The notes below the pieces were generated by a model. It saw only the letters and a list, made by a program, of their open reading frames with translations, ran no database searches and had not been told where the DNA came from. From Pseudoscleropodium purum (Eukaryota > Streptophyta > Bryopsida > Hypnales > Brachytheciaceae): 64,000 nt of DNA. The DNA is taken from contig OZ017796.1 of assembly GCA_963969395.1 (NCBI GenBank), positions 13,890,501 through 13,954,500 of the forward strand, in the 5' to 3' direction. Position 1 is the first letter of the stretch. Every line of letters begins with the position of its first letter. Shown here piece after piece: positions 1 to 12,580 of this stretch. The position numbers and the translations under genes are program-made.

Positions 1-14
1 TTCATGTCAATCCA

Positions 15-290
15 AATGGTTTTGAATGTTTGGGAACAATTCAAAGTTCAAAATCCTAATATTTTTGGATTGTAGAGAACTTTAGTGACTTGTTTTTTCT
101 TCATATAGTGTCTGTTTTCAATAAAATTTCTTTGGGAAAGTTGCACATACTAGTTTAGTTTGTGTGTCTAAAATTTTATATGAATTAAAGAAGTTATGAT
201 TAACTGAAAGTCATTTTAGTAGAAGGAGGTTTAGCCTTAGATGTGTTTTTTGCAACTTTTAATGACATTTCAAAGCCATTTTGTAGACAT
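15..290 (-). repeat. Dispersed repeat, inverted copy of 50345-50625
   Basis: Read on the minus strand, this stretch aligns by eye with the plus strand at about 50345-50625. Shared landmarks are a block ending GCCATTTTGTAGAC here and the complementary AAAATGGCTTTGAAAT there, and the shared words CACATACTAGTTTAGTTTG and its complement. It has no open frame of note. It is one monomer of the roughly 180-bp repeat described near 50.45 kb. The family is unknown to me. Confidence 0.6.
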
Positions 291-603
291 AATGAGTCAA
301 TAGAATGATATTATTTCACCACTATGCTTGTATTTTGGTTTTGAATTACTTTTAATTATAGTTACAAGTTTTTTCATTTGAATAGGTTTAGAAATCAAAT
401 TTCATGGCCTCCAAATGTGTTGCTAGGAAAATTTCAACATCCTTTTTCAATGCTAAAACATTCTAATCTTGCAATCTATGTAGCCAAATGACTCCAAATT
501 TGATTCACATCATTTGCAACACATACACTACAAGATTGTATGGTTGAGATTTCTATACCTTAGTGACATTTAGATCTATAACACTTCAAAAGCAATGATT
601 TAT

Positions 604-639
604 TTAAACCCCAAAAGACCTTGGACCTTTAGGGATTAA
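604..639. repeat. 36-bp palindrome made of two repeat-family ends
   Basis: TTAAACCCCAAAAGACC is followed after two bases by GGACCTTTAGGGATTAA, which is its approximate reverse complement. These are the left and right terminal motifs that bound the larger repeats near 14.2-15.2, 32.0-33.9 and 54.2-55.0 kb. The site may be an extreme internal deletion of such an element or a junction of two copies. Confidence 0.5.
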
Positions 640-2900
640 TCTCAATGTAGAGGAATAGAAGGCCAACTTGTCATAGTAATTGACACACTAGTAGAAAATT
701 GAGTTTTGCAAAACATTATCCTCTAATATGTCTATACAATAAGTTGATTTAACATGCTTCCATTTTGGCATGCATTATATCTTGTGTTTCTTATAATGCA
801 ACATTCTAATCACAAAATATGGAATATGAATAAGTTTGCCTTTTTTATGCCTTTGCCTTTCAAATTTACAAACATGATAAATTTCAATGCATATGAGATT
901 ATAATAGTAGTTTTGAGCACATCATTTGGTTGAGCATAAGGGAAAGAGTATCTTCACCAACATGCATCATAAAGTGTTCAAAGAATATGGAATAGTTGGG
1001 AGTAAGGTAGAAGCTTAACCAACCTCTCGTAGTAAAAATGAAATAATCGTGTTTTTTGCAAAACTTTGAACCTTATTTAATCATGATAAATCAATTTTTT
1101 TCAAATTTTATCCAAATATTGAAATGTTGAAAATCAAATTAGCTTTGAGATCCAAATATCCTATTGTGATTTCAAGTCTCCAAAGAAAATTCACGGACAA
1201 AGTTCAAAGAAAGATATGAAGTATATTTTCATACCTTGTCTCTTAGTAACTTTTTATTTCAGACTTCAAATCATAAATAGATTTTTGAAACTGAGACATA
1301 ACTTCATTTCCCTCATTTTTTAAGTTAGACAAAGTTTAAAAAAAATTGATTTACCATGCTTAAACGAGGTTCAAAGTTTTACTAAGTGCACAACAACTTT
1401 GTTTTTGACATATCCCATATGAATTGTTGTATCTCCTATTCCCTACTTGTATAAGCTACTTGCCTGTTTTGAACATTAATTAGAATGAAAATTATGATTG
1501 AACATTGAGTAATAATAAAAAAAAATTGTTCACAACAAATAACTCTATTGTTGATGGTGACAATGATTGAACAAAGATTGCAATGATATCATGTTGGAGG
1601 CAAAATGCATGTGTCTAAAAATTTTGAATCTATATCCTCTCCACTTCACATGCCATATCATAAAAAAATCCTTGTGGGAAATTTAGAGAAGCCCTATTCA
1701 TATTTGTCTTTATATACAAAACACTTTTTGTAATGTTCAAATTTTTATGTTAGATGATGTTAAACAATATTTGAGTGACATTTTTTTTAATTGTAATGAT
1801 GGGATGTTTTTTCAAACTCATTTTGAAGTTAATGTTGTGTTTCTCATAAGGTTTTTTTCTTCTAAATGGTAGAATTGCCTAATGTCAACCAGGGACCCAA
1901 TTCCAACCCATAGGGTTGAAAATAGTTGCAGTAAAGGCCGGAACAAATTTCCAACCAAAGAATAGAATATGTTTTTCCTCCTTTTCAAAATTGGGACTAA
2001 CCAAGTCATGGAAATTTACATAGCCTTATATTGCTCCAAAACATATGTGAAATCTCTAAAGTGGTTGACAATGGGTGGTTCTTCCATAGTGTCTTCTCCT
2101 TCATGTTTGTATTTTTGAAGACGTGAAAGTTTGGGTGAAGTGGAACAATCATTAAATTGACTTCCATGCAGGAATGTTCTCTGCCTAAGAATCACTCAAC
2201 TTGCAAGACTCTACTCAAAGTTGCTCTCCAATTGTCTTGCAACGAATTGTTCTTGCTATCCTGAGGAAGAAAGAGCACAGGTAAACAATGCTATGCAGCA
2301 CTTTGGGGTTAAAGTTAAATTACAAAGTCTCAAGTTCTCTCGAAAGATCATAAGACTCTTCTCAAATTTTCCATTTGAGAACAACTTACTGTAGTGAGAA
2401 ACCTCGACCAAGGTTTCCATCAAGGATCTTAACAACCTGGTTCCAATCCTTCCAGAGGAAACTTAGCAGGGAAACTGCATTCCGATTGGAGAAATCCAGA
2501 GTGTCAAGATGAGAAAATACGCAGCAGCCAATCCAATTAGCAGCTCCTCCGACCCTGAAGGAACAATTAAATCCGGCCTCCACATGCAGACAGTAAAAAC
2601 CATTTTGTGCGATCTCTCTGTGGACAATCAACCAGTTGGGTTCGGCAACAAAAACTTGTGGACAAGTAAACAACTAAACACCCCAAAAGGCCAACCCTCC
2701 CAAAAGAAAAGGATGTGGCAAAGAATTCAATGACTAATTAAAGCACTTGGGAAAAGAGAGCCTTCAACTGTCGAAGGCGGACTTCTTAACTCTTCCATTG
2801 TCCAGGTCTCTCGCTCGCCTGATCTGTAGCCCACGTGCAATTACTCCTGATGCACAGCCGTCTACAGGAAGCTCCAGAACCAGCTGGGAACTGCCTGACG
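640..2900. other. AT-rich intergenic stretch, no gene seen
   Basis: The sequence is low-GC with many short A and T runs to about 2.1 kb and more balanced from 2.1 to 2.9 kb. The open frames on both strands around 2386-2733 overlap each other, lack recognisable domains and are not flanked by convincing splice signals. I see no gene, RNA gene or element ends here beyond background homology to the AT-rich repeats elsewhere. Confidence 0.5.
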
Positions 2901-2907
2901 ATGACAC

Positions 2908-3240
2908 CTTTTTTTTTTTAAACAAATGGAGAACCATTGTATTAAACACCGGATGAGACAACCAAGCCAAAAACGCTGGACATGAAGAGATAAGAGCACA
3001 CGAAAAAGGCTCGAGGCCGAGCTAAGAGAAACTACACATAGAGGGGGCTTGCTGGTGCCAAATAATCTTCGTATCTACCCTATGTGCCCAAACTGAGGAA
3101 TGAAGCCAAATTTTATCAAATTTGGACCAGGTACAAGCAGCACCCTCAGGATTATGTTTGACACTAATGTGAGCTTTAAGCTGTGCTGCACGACGATGAC
3201 AACTTCGAATTGGAGATGCCACCCTCTCTGAATCCCTGAT
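2908..3240 (-). mobile_element. LINE 3'-end relic (copy 1 of a family)
   Basis: On the minus strand a partly open frame (about 3222-3022) ends with the residues TWSKFDKIWLHSSV, then about 100 bases of T-rich 3' sequence ending CAATGGTTCTCCATTTG and an A run (T run on the plus strand at about 2910-2920). The plus-strand copy at 3790-5011 has a matching peptide (HFDNIWLHDSLL) and the matching tail CAATGGTTTGCCATTTG plus A run. The shared C-terminal peptide and shared polyadenylated tail mark a LINE-type retrotransposon truncated at its 5' side. The upstream boundary is not clear, and I found no target-site duplication. Confidence 0.55.
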
Positions 3241-3789
3241 ATCCGTCTTGATGATGCGCCAGCATTTGGGGAAGCATGATGCTCAAGTCGTCTTCAGTGC
3301 GGGTTTGTTTCTGATCCAGCTTCAGTTTTCCAGGTATCGATCGGTGCAGGAGTAAAAGTCACGTAATAATAATGATAGTAACTCCTGCTTCGAGGAATCG
3401 GCTGAGTGGGGTGCCATTCCGCTGCAGACCCAGGGCCTGCCTGCTACAACATTTGGCTTCATGCCGCAGCTCCCCATTGCCTGTGTCCTGCATTGAATAA
3501 TGCAGTTTTCTGGTATTGGAGAAAAGGAAAAAAAACCTGACCTCAAGTGGAATGTTGATAGCCCGTACTTTACTCCTTCGCAATGAAATTCCGTTTCATT
3601 CGTGTCGAAAAAGACAAAGAAATGTTGATAACCCACAGTCGCTTTTCATTTGAACTGCACTGGGGTTAGAGCTGTACCGGGGTTCCTTGCTGTGTTTGAA
3701 TCACAAATGGAAGAACACCACTGGTTCTTTCTGAAAACTCATATTCCTCATGACTGGCTCTCATTACTTACTGAGAAGGCGGAACTTGT

Positions 3790-5011
3790 TTCTACCAATG
3801 AATGATACCAATGAATGGATTGGAGTCTTTACCTACCCTACAGATAAGACCCCCTCTATCATCTAGCTTACCACTAAGTCTCTTCCTTCTCTTCTTAAGC
3901 CTTATGCTCAAGGAGTTCAAATCCCATACAATTGCACATGTGCCACAGTAGGATCCAGCTCTCAACAACTCTCGATTCTTCGTATATCCACTGGAAACTC
4001 CCAAGCAATGGGATTTCCTCATAGAGTTCGTATTTTATAGGTTAAACAAGGTAGAGGTAGACCCATACATCTCTTATATGCTGGGGCCATCAATACTATC
4101 ATCTTTGATCCAGGTTGTTGGAATTGGACTAACGGGAAAAAACTCTTTTGATTATTTGACCACGATGGGTAGGAAGCTCCTCACAAACCAAACCTCCCTC
4201 TAGTGCTCGATCTCGTTGAAATGGCCAAGACTACTCTAGGCCTCATTCAAACTTGCATGGAGAGAGATATGGATTTGTGATTAACCAGCCAAAGATGCAA
4301 TGTTTATCTGCTCTGTATAGCCTGGAGTAGTAGTGGTCAATTCTTGGCAGGTTCAAATTGTTCCAAGTTTGGATGCATCTTGTGGATATTGTTTATTTGG
4401 TGAGATTAATATCCCCCTTCATCGCTTCTTCTCCTACTCGAAATTTCAAGACATCTAGGACTATGCCCAATCCATCGGAGACCATTTACTTGGCTCTTCC
4501 CCAACATTAGGCCCTTATAGAAGATTGAATGCCATCCAATGTATATTTGGTTCTATACTTCCTTAGCAATATAGGCAAATCAAAACACTTTGGTCTCTCA
4601 TTTGAGGAGCGGCTCTTTGGCTTTGTTGGGTTGCCTACAACCAATTGGTCTTGCCCAGGTCAGATGGCCTCTTCACTTTATCCAAACCTCTCTTTGGGAG
4701 GCCCTTCTTGACTGCAAGTGGGCTTCTTTCCTTAGGACCTAGAAGGCTCCTAAGATGCGGCTTCTTAACTTTGAGAGGATTTGGAGCCATTTTGATAATA
4801 TTTGGCTTCATGATAGTTTGTTAGCTTGTAGGATAAGAAAATCCATTAGATGGACTACCAAGGGTCCTCCCCCGTGCTCCTTCTTTTGAGGCTATTTGGT
4901 TTTGTTTTTTCCTACTTTTATTTCTTCATTTGTCTAGCCTTTTGGCTTGGCTATTTGTTGGTGCGCTCTTTTTTTAATGCAATGGTTTGCCATTTGTTAT
5001 CAAAAAAAAAA
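3790..5011 (+). mobile_element. LINE 3'-end relic (copy 2 of the same family)
   Basis: The plus strand carries the decayed C-terminal part of a LINE polyprotein with several stops and frame changes. Readable blocks include PRSDGLFTLS (about 4655-4690) and RIWSHFDNIWLHDSLL (about 4770-4815). It is followed by a T-rich 3' untranslated part and an A11 run at about 5000-5011, directly after CAATGGTTTGCCATTTG. This is the usual layout of a plant L1-like 3' end. The reverse-transcriptase catalytic core is not recognisable, so the copy is 5'-truncated or too eroded. The segment 3790-4450 is assigned less surely than 4450-5011. Confidence 0.5.
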
Positions 5012-8000
5012 ATCACAAAGGAACTTTCAATTTTTCTAGAGTGGAAATTGCCTTTGCTAAATTCCATGATGATTTTACTTCTACATGAATAGGGAGAAAC
5101 TTACTTTTAGGAGTAGCTTTGCCTTACTATCAAACTAAAGGTAATCAATACTTGAAGTCTTAGAATGTCAGAATAGTTTTCTAAAAATCAATGACTTGCT
5201 TTCCTTTGCTTTTCAGGAGCCCCCTAGAAATTGTTACCTATTAAAAATTTTGAGATTCTCCTCTTGCAACTATTGCACATTTTTTGGAAAATTACGGAAC
5301 TTCTTTTGTACTTTTTTGTGAGGTTGGGTTGATTTTGTGTGCAACTTTGTATATACCTTTGTACCTAGGTTATACCTCCTAGTTTATACCTTTGTACAAT
5401 AGTTCGTTTAGGATTTCAATGTTCCAACTTTTTCACTTTTTGAACTCAAGATGTATGTGAATTGGCACCAAAAAAAAAAGATGTCAAAGATAAGGCATGC
5501 ATGTTGAATGCCTTGATTATGTTGAAAATGCTAGCAAAATTTACACCTCTTAGTTTCTACTCCAATGAAATATTTATTTGGAATGGGGTCTAAACTATTT
5601 ATCACAAGTACATATTGTTCAACTATGGTTGTAGCATTGTAGCATTGTAGCATTCAAGGTGTTTAATGGTGGTATTGGGTATCCTAGTTCTCATGCTAGC
5701 TAATTATCCACCCATACTAAATAACCATTTTGGTGTAGTGAGTTCATGTCAGAAATGTCATTTTTGTTACTGACGTGATGGTTCTCAATCCCTACCCGTT
5801 GCTAAGAGAACAATGCAAGAACGATCTTCTAATTCTTTCCCTACAATATTTGAGAAACTATTTACGCAAATGGGATTGTTCTTATTCTCTCATTTCAAAG
5901 TGCATCTCTGAAAATTAAGTAAGTGCCGCAAGGAACCAGGTTTCTGATCACGCGATTGCAATGCTGATTAGATATGAATAGACGACAATCCGTCGATAAA
6001 GACCCAGAGAATAGTTTTTGGGCAAAAGCGAGGATAGCTGTGAATAGTTTTTAAGAATCTTGAGTTCTGCTCCGTCTGTCCTTGCTGATCAGTCCCGACA
6101 TGAGTCATAACAGGATTAATTGGGGCTTGTAGGTCATTTACAAGTGCCAGGGAGGTGAAGTCACCTGGACTTTGATTTTCACTTTCCCATGAAAGAATAG
6201 ATTCATGAAGTCCCTTTTGGAAGAAGAGATGCATAAAGTGAACAGGACATTAATTCACAAGAATATGTACTCACCATGTAGTTATGGAGTATAGGGTCAC
6301 TTGAATAGGGTGACTAGTGAAGTCACTCACTGGGAAGCGAGTATAACTGACCCTTCATGTACGTGCTTGTCCATTGCTGATGCAATATCTCTTGAACGCT
6401 TCTCTTGCATCATCAGAATGCACTGTTGGTGTTAATAGTAAAATGCAAGAGCGAGGCTTCGAAAGCACAAGAGCACATGGTCTCAAGCGGAATTTCGAGG
6501 GAGATTCAAGTTTCTTGCTTTGTGCGGATCATCACTGGTCGACATTATGGGTTCTCGATCAATGTGTAGGATAAGCCTGCGCCAATGTGGCTTACCTTGC
6601 CTAGAGAACAGAATGAGGAAATTATGCACAAAGGCTTGGCTCACACTAGTTCAACTACATGCATGTAATGGCTTACTCTCCACTTCGAGCTCTGTAAAGC
6701 CCAGCAAAGAGTAGTAAGCGACACTTGAATACTCGAAATAGACTATACTGACGCAATTTCTTTACATGCATTTCAAATGCACGGTCAGAGTTGATATCAC
6801 CTCGTTCTGCTGTGTCTCCAAGAATTTTTCTTCGCATATGGATCTTGCTCGAGTTGATGAAACTGCAATCTTTCAATTCAATTACGGAAGAGCTGAACAA
6901 ATCTCAGGTCTGCTACAATCGGGTGACAAAATATTCCCACGACCGTGAATGTAAAACTTTAAAATTGCACGCAGTCAAGCTGAACTCTGTAATCCACACG
7001 ACATTTTTCAAGAGCTGTTACTAATGATTACCAGTACATCTAGTCAGTTCTTCCGAAGTCATTTGAATGACATGGTCTCTCTGCTCCGCAATGAAAACAC
7101 GCTTGTTTGTGAGGAAAACTTGATCTGGCATGGTTTTTGAATGTTGATTTCAAAATGCAATGCTAATCATGGATTAAAGATTACAGAGGCTTGAAAAGAG
7201 ATCTGAAGACCAGCCTTTCTCTGAGTGCAATTGTGTGACGAGAGAGTGTAAAATACCACTCAAGATGTTGATAAAATTAATGTGACAGACTTAACCACTG
7301 CCTAAGAATTCATCACTTGAAAAATGACCAATTCAATCAGTTGTATTGTAAAAAGCTGGAAGCTGATGGGGCTAGATTGTATATCACCACACTCACGGTA
7401 AAATTTGCGTGTGTTCATTAAAAAGTTTGAAGAGGACCTAATCAAAAGAACATGAGAGGTCCGATTTGGGCTCCCTTGGGGAGTAACAATATGTTGCTCC
7501 AAAGGTTTCATTCGAATCATCAAAGTCAACAACTTTAGGTCAGCCGTCACAAGGTTCCTTGGCAAGGTAGTTATAATCTTTTGAATCTCCCGGCACTGAC
7601 ACGTCCGTGTTACCAGTCTCGCCAACCGCATGACCAACAATTTGATTCGAGTCGATTTCCACATCCTCACGGAAACATACGCCCTCAAATAATGCGTTTT
7701 TGTGTATCTTCTCAATGGCAGCAATCTACATTCTCCAACTTGGATCAAATTGAATTTATAATCCAGTTTCACTCTTCAAATAGAATTCCAGAAAACAGGT
7801 TGATCGGATATGATATGAGATTTTACACCTTGTTTATCAGCTGCAACACAAATAGACAACAGTTTGGCCCCTCAACACTCAACAACAGCTCAGGGATCTA
7901 CACCCAATTTTTAGAGAATGAATACTTCCAATATTCTTTAGTAAAGATTGCAGGACAATGCCTGTTAGCTTTGTGCTTCGAAACAAACTCTAGCGCACCG

Positions 8001-8090
8001 GAATTGACAAGTGAGCATTATATTACTAACATTGGTTTAGAGAAGAACCACGATTTCAAGAGGAGTCTGCAATTGTGAGCTTCAACAAGC
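5012..8090. other. Intergenic stretch, no gene recognised
   Basis: To about 5.9 kb it is AT-rich; a triple TAGCATTG-type microsatellite lies at about 5630-5658. From 5.9 kb composition becomes balanced. Open frames of 156 codons (7302-7772, minus) and 165 codons (7581-8078, plus; starts at TTG) overlap each other on opposite strands, have no recognisable motif and are not flanked by convincing splice signals. This could be an old retroelement or a non-coding transcript; I cannot decide. Confidence 0.4.
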
Positions 8091-8116
8091 GATGATGCAA
8101 GACGTGGAAACCAAGG

Positions 8117-8200
8117 TGCGAAGAAGTTACAAAGAAATCACATGGCGAAGAAGTTACATGGCGAATGAAGTCACATGGCGAAGAAGTTACAAAGAAATGG
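8117..8200 (+). repeat. Short tandem repeat, GCGAAGAAGTTACATG-type unit
   Basis: Four imperfect copies of a 16-17 base unit (GCGAAGAAGTTACA...) follow each other, two of them extended by AAGAAATCAC or AAGAAATGG. In one frame they read as repeats of WRRSY. No gene can be assigned. Confidence 0.7.
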
Positions 8201-8276
8201 AGTACCCTGGGCATCTTCCATTGAGGATCTGGCTTCCATTGAGGGTCTTGGTTGCCTGCAGTTTGTCCGTGGACAT

Positions 8277-8538
8277 AACATTCTTGAAGAGGAAGGGTTA
8301 AGTCGTGTTACAGCGGCTCACAATTTATGGCCAAGCTTGCATTCAAGATTCCCTGCAGTGAAACAAGCTTTGAATCAGGGGATGCAAAGGGTCCCATCTT
8401 CGAGCTCAACATTCTTTGATGAGAAGGGTTAAGTTGTGTTACAGTGGTTCACAATTCATGGCCAAGGTTGCGTTCAAGATTTTCTACAGTGAAACGAGCC
8501 TTGATCCACCGGAAGCAAAGGGTTCTTGCCTCAGGTTC
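8277..8538 (+). repeat. 131-bp tandem duplication
   Basis: Two adjacent copies begin AACATTCTT at 8277 and 8408. Both contain AAGGGTTAAGT, a GTGTTACAG word, CACAATT and CAGTGAAAC in the same order, with roughly 20 percent divergence by eye. Neither copy has a recognisable coding function. Confidence 0.75.
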
Positions 8539-8539
8539 A

Positions 8540-10430
8540 AGAATGTTATGGAGAACCTAGAGGAACCCCAGAAGCCCTAATTTCTCAAGATCCCCAATGT
8601 TGCTGCCACATGTAGGATCCAATACATGAAATCTACAGGCACAAATCCATCAAACGAGGTGAGAGATTTTCATGGGCTTCAAAACTTCAAAATGGATCAA
8701 CCCTATTCATGAGTTTGTCTAATTTCATGTCTTGGATTGTGGCTGTGTGGCGCTGCTGCGACGAGTCGTAGAAGTGACTCAAGCAATGTAGATCATAGGT
8801 ACACCGAGTTTGCGATTGTGAGCTTCGGCAGAAGTGTGTGATATTGCACAACTTCTTGAAAAGGATTGCTGGTTGAAAGTTTAAGCAGTGTCCATCACTT
8901 GCTGTCATGGATTCGTCAGTCGGCGGCAGCTTGTCTGCAGAAAATTTTACTTGCAGATTCGGGACTGTGCCATAACATTCTACAATATTACTTTCGGAGC
9001 AGTGCACCCTTTCTAGTTTGCACTGTTCAGGCTTGGTCGTTCATGTTTATCACACATCAAAGTTTTTTTGGACATCTCACAGCCTTTTCTGCTTTGTACA
9101 TAACATTCTTTAATTAAACACTTCAGTTTCCTCCCTGTGTAGCAGTGAGGAATATTTGAATTTGGAAGTCGAGGGAGTTGTTTGGAATTTGAGATATTTG
9201 AATCGGAATCTGGAATTCTATTTTCATTTTCATTCAAAACAATGAAATTGATTGGTCAGTCACAATGACGAACATTCCGGGATGAGGTACCCACTATATT
9301 TGTTCCATCATTTTCTATATCTCTTTACTGTATAAATAATGAAAGAGCAGACTTTATGGATTCCAAGATTTGGAGCACCAGGACTGTTTCTCAGGTTTGA
9401 CGGTACCCAGCTTATGAATATTTGTTACAATTGTCTCAGTCAGTCGCTGGTTGTTAAATCTTCCTTGTAATATGAACGTTTTCTCAAGTTCTGTCAATTT
9501 TCGCTCCTGACGATTGACAACTGCACGTTCTTCGAGCTCATATTGATAGAAACCTTTGACAAGCTTGCATATTTTTTTCTTTTCTTTTTTGAAATGAACA
9601 GGAGAACCATTCCGTTCCTGAAAAACTATCCACAAAGCATGGGCTCTCTGCACTCCTGCTTAGTGCAAGTTTCATCGCAAGTTTCTTACAGGATTTTGTT
9701 GATAGCAGATTAAAGCTCTGGGGCAAAAATCGAGCTGGAGGTGCCCCAAAGATAGCTTAAGCTGGCGTTTCTTTCAGTTGGCTTCCGTCAGTCTTATCTC
9801 TGCACATCTGAGCAAAGGCTCAGGTGAAAATCCTCTTTTGAGTTCAGACGACTGGCCCAAGTGTAAAATATCTTAAGTGCAGAGAATCCATCTGCATTAT
9901 GAAAGACTCCTGCATCTTCTAAGCACTCATGTAAACCCCGATTTGGCAATGATCCAACACTCTGATTGCCCAAGCAGCTGCTAAATTGAAGTTGCTGAAT
10001 GTGCTGCTGTTTCCATGATGCAAGGACAGGACTACAGGAGGAGGAGTCATATATATGTGACAGTAGAGAGAACTGCAATTTTTAAGTGTCAGTCTGCCAA
10101 TATCACCAACTGAATTGAGGCAACAGAACGAAGCTATTTGTCTTTGACTGAACATTGCCCCTGAAAAAATCGGTACTGTACTTCAATTCCATATCTTGGC
10201 TGCCGCAGAAGAAGGGAATAGTGCATGTAAGAATGATTTCTCATGAGAAGTGTCCTTCAGTAACGTAAGTATAGTAAACTTTGCTTTCAGAAGAAACTGA
10301 GTCATTTCAGAGGAGTGTTGTAGAAAAGAGCACGGAACTGCAACACAATTTTATCATAATTAACATGACCACGGCACGCTCATCTGCACTGATCTAGGAC
10401 ATGAAGAAAACGGAACAAGATAAGGTAGGT
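8540..10430. other. Intergenic stretch with a possible LINE tail
   Basis: No gene is recognised. On the minus strand at about 9650-9569 the sequence AATGGTTCTCC followed by A-rich sequence resembles the 3' tails of the two LINE copies near 3 and 5 kb, so a short third relic is possible. The remaining open frames are short and unremarkable. Confidence 0.35.
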
Positions 10431-10434
10431 ACTC

Positions 10435-10620
10435 CCCAAACCGCCACTTTTTGCTACTGAGTCTATTTTTTATTATTAGACTGGTCAGATTTTCATACGT
10501 TCTTGTTGGCAAGTGAAAGGAGGTTCCATCACATCAGAAAATGTGGCATTTGGATACTTTATGCAAAAGTTATTAAGGAACAAAGTTTGGTTTTAAAAGT
10601 GTTTTTTTCACATAGATACA
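10435..10620 (+). repeat. Dispersed repeat family D, copy 1 (weak)
   Basis: The order of words TTATTATTAGA, GGCAAGTGAAAG, TTCCAT and TTGGATACTTTATG matches the better-preserved copies at about 13440-13640, 36740-36900 and 46410-46620, where TTATTTGGACA is followed by a TGAATAAGTT-like word. The match is by eye and weaker than among the other copies. Confidence 0.4.
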
Positions 10621-11329
10621 TGACTGACTTTGAAGATGTACACATAGTGTAGATAGCGGTTTAAGGTCAATGGCACATTTGGGTGTACCTACCTTAGCTA
10701 TATCATCTCTATAAGAGAACCTCTTAGCTAGGAAAAATGTAAAATGTAGAATCCTAGTCTGTGGAAGACAAAAGTGCAAATGTTCATATATTCTTGGAAT
10801 TTTGTCTTCTTAAAGTGCTAAGTCCATTTAGTCTTAAATCTCTATTAAAATTGTCATTTAGATCCTTGAGGTTTAAAGGTAAAGTAAGAGCATTTGATTG
10901 TGATCCCATTCTAAAACCAACCCCTTCAAATTCTTATCCAAAAAATATATCATGAGAACCTAGGATTGATTTCAAATTTTCTCCATCTTCAACACTTTGA
11001 AAAAGTCATAGTTTATTCATCTCGTGTTCAATAAATACAAAAGAATGATCTAAAACGATCTTTTTAACTTTCAACAACTCTAAATTAGATAATTTAATGC
11101 TAGGAACAATGCTTAATTACACATTCAAATGCATTTAGGTGTAGTCATTCTTGGGTGGGCAAGACCCAATAGAGTACTCTTTTTGATTCTAGTCGTCAAA
11201 GAAATTTTTGTTTTCTTTCATTTGCTCCCAACAAGTATTCATACCTTAAGTTAGGTTGTTTGTTTGTTTTGGTAATTTTGTTTTGTCTTAGACCATGTGT
11301 CCCCTGGTTGCATGAACTTTGTTTTGCCG

Positions 11330-11730
11330 TGTTTCAAGTCAGCTGCCCAGATGGCGGGCGGGCGGGCAGCCCTGAAATTGATGATCCTGCGTTTCTGGTT
11401 CCCAGTGCGGTTTTGACTGCCCGGAAGTCGGATTGACTGCAATCTCCTCCAGTCGTAGGCTTGTGGCTGGGAAGTCATGACCTTTTCCGTCAACTTTCCT
11501 GGGGCACCGTGAAACTTCGTGACTGACCCCAGCATTCATCCATGTGGGCAGTCTTTGGATGAATGGAGGGGCAGGAGATGGATGGATGAAAAAGCTCCTG
11601 ACTGGCTAAACTTATCCATTCAACTCAGCCTGCTGCTGCTGTTCTCGTTGGACGCTAGAGGGGGTGGGTGGGGGATTGATTGGCAAGGCAAGCACGAAAA
11701 GGGGAAGGGGAAACACATTGAAAACTGTTT
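11330..11730. other. GC-rich island without a gene model
   Basis: This 400-base stretch is much richer in G and C than its flanks and contains GATGGATGAA-type words that also occur in the GC-rich stretches near 21.3, 24.9 and 41.5 kb. Open frames on both strands overlap and have no recognisable domain. It may be a promoter-like island or part of a repeat; I cannot tell. Confidence 0.35.
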
Positions 11731-11747
11731 GGCCACTGCGCATAGAT

Positions 11748-11975
11748 ATTAACCGTGTAAGGACGAGTTGGTCTCTGGAAGAAATCATCATTTTTTAATA
11801 CCATGAGAATCAATTGCTTGAAAAAATGAAAAATTATTCATTGGAAGTCAAACTACCATAAAAGATATTCACAAAACTCCGAGGATGAATAGTTGCACTT
11901 ATGTCCTGCACATGAGAATTCTTCGTCATCCGTCAATGGATGAATAGTTGCACTTCTCTATCATTTGTCATCCAA
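11748..11975 (+). repeat. Direct repeat, partner of 13212-13430
   Basis: TTAACCGTGTAAGGACGAG, TTGGTC, GAAATCAT, CATTGGAAGTCAAACTA and GAATAGTTGCACTT occur in the same order here and in the second copy 1.46 kb downstream. The start resembles the terminal motif of the palindrome family. It is non-coding and of unknown family. Confidence 0.7.
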
Positions 11976-12027
11976 CATTTAGAGTCCCCCTCAGCATTTC
12001 AAAGTTAAGTTTTTATTGATTGGATTT

Positions 12028-12580
12028 CTAGTAGGGGTAGTCACACCTTCTTCACCCTGAGTTCAATTCTCAAATAATTGAGACATGACGCTTTCTCATT
12101 GATTGTCTATGTCTTGTGGAGCTCCCATTCTTTGAGAATTGAGCCATCTCATTATTTTCTTCTAGGGGTGAAGAAAATTTCTTGAAGAATTTTTTTATCT
12201 TGCAATGAAGAATTTTCACACTTGTGTTGTTGTTGCTCAAGGGATTGTTGCTACAAGCCTCATGCATAGCTTGTAGTGTTTTTGGCTTTGATCCAAGTAT
12301 CTGCAAATGTATAAATTAGTGTTGGATAACTTGTATTATAACAAGAGCCCCTACTTAATTGATTGTCTATTCTACAATTGGGCCTCTAAACCATCTAAAG
12401 TTACCACATCAAGTAGAAGCATGTAAATCCATTCTCTGGTTTCTATTCTCCATACTCGACACATAAAAAGGGAGTGTCACACCTTCTTCAAGTACAACGG
12501 CTCTTGATTGGCTCTTTTTATCTCTCACCTACTTTTAATTTTTGAAGAAATTTTGCTTCTCAGAGAAGGTGTGATGATCT
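12028..12580 (+). mobile_element. MITE-like element, family I, copy 1
   Basis: The left end reads TAGTAGGGGTAGTCACACC and the right end ends AGAGAAGGTGTGATGATC, an imperfect inverted terminal repeat. An internal block beginning GTGTCACACCTTCTTCA and running through TTGGCTC, TCTCTCACC and TTGAAGAAATTT matches the copy at 35484-35842. No transposase is encoded, so it would need an autonomous helper. It is longer than copy 2 by about 190 bases of internal sequence. Confidence 0.6.

Noticed and set aside
7302..8078. Two overlapping frames of 156 and 165 codons on opposite strands
   Set aside because: No recognisable domain, no splice or start support (the plus frame begins at TTG), mutual overlap; not called as genes.
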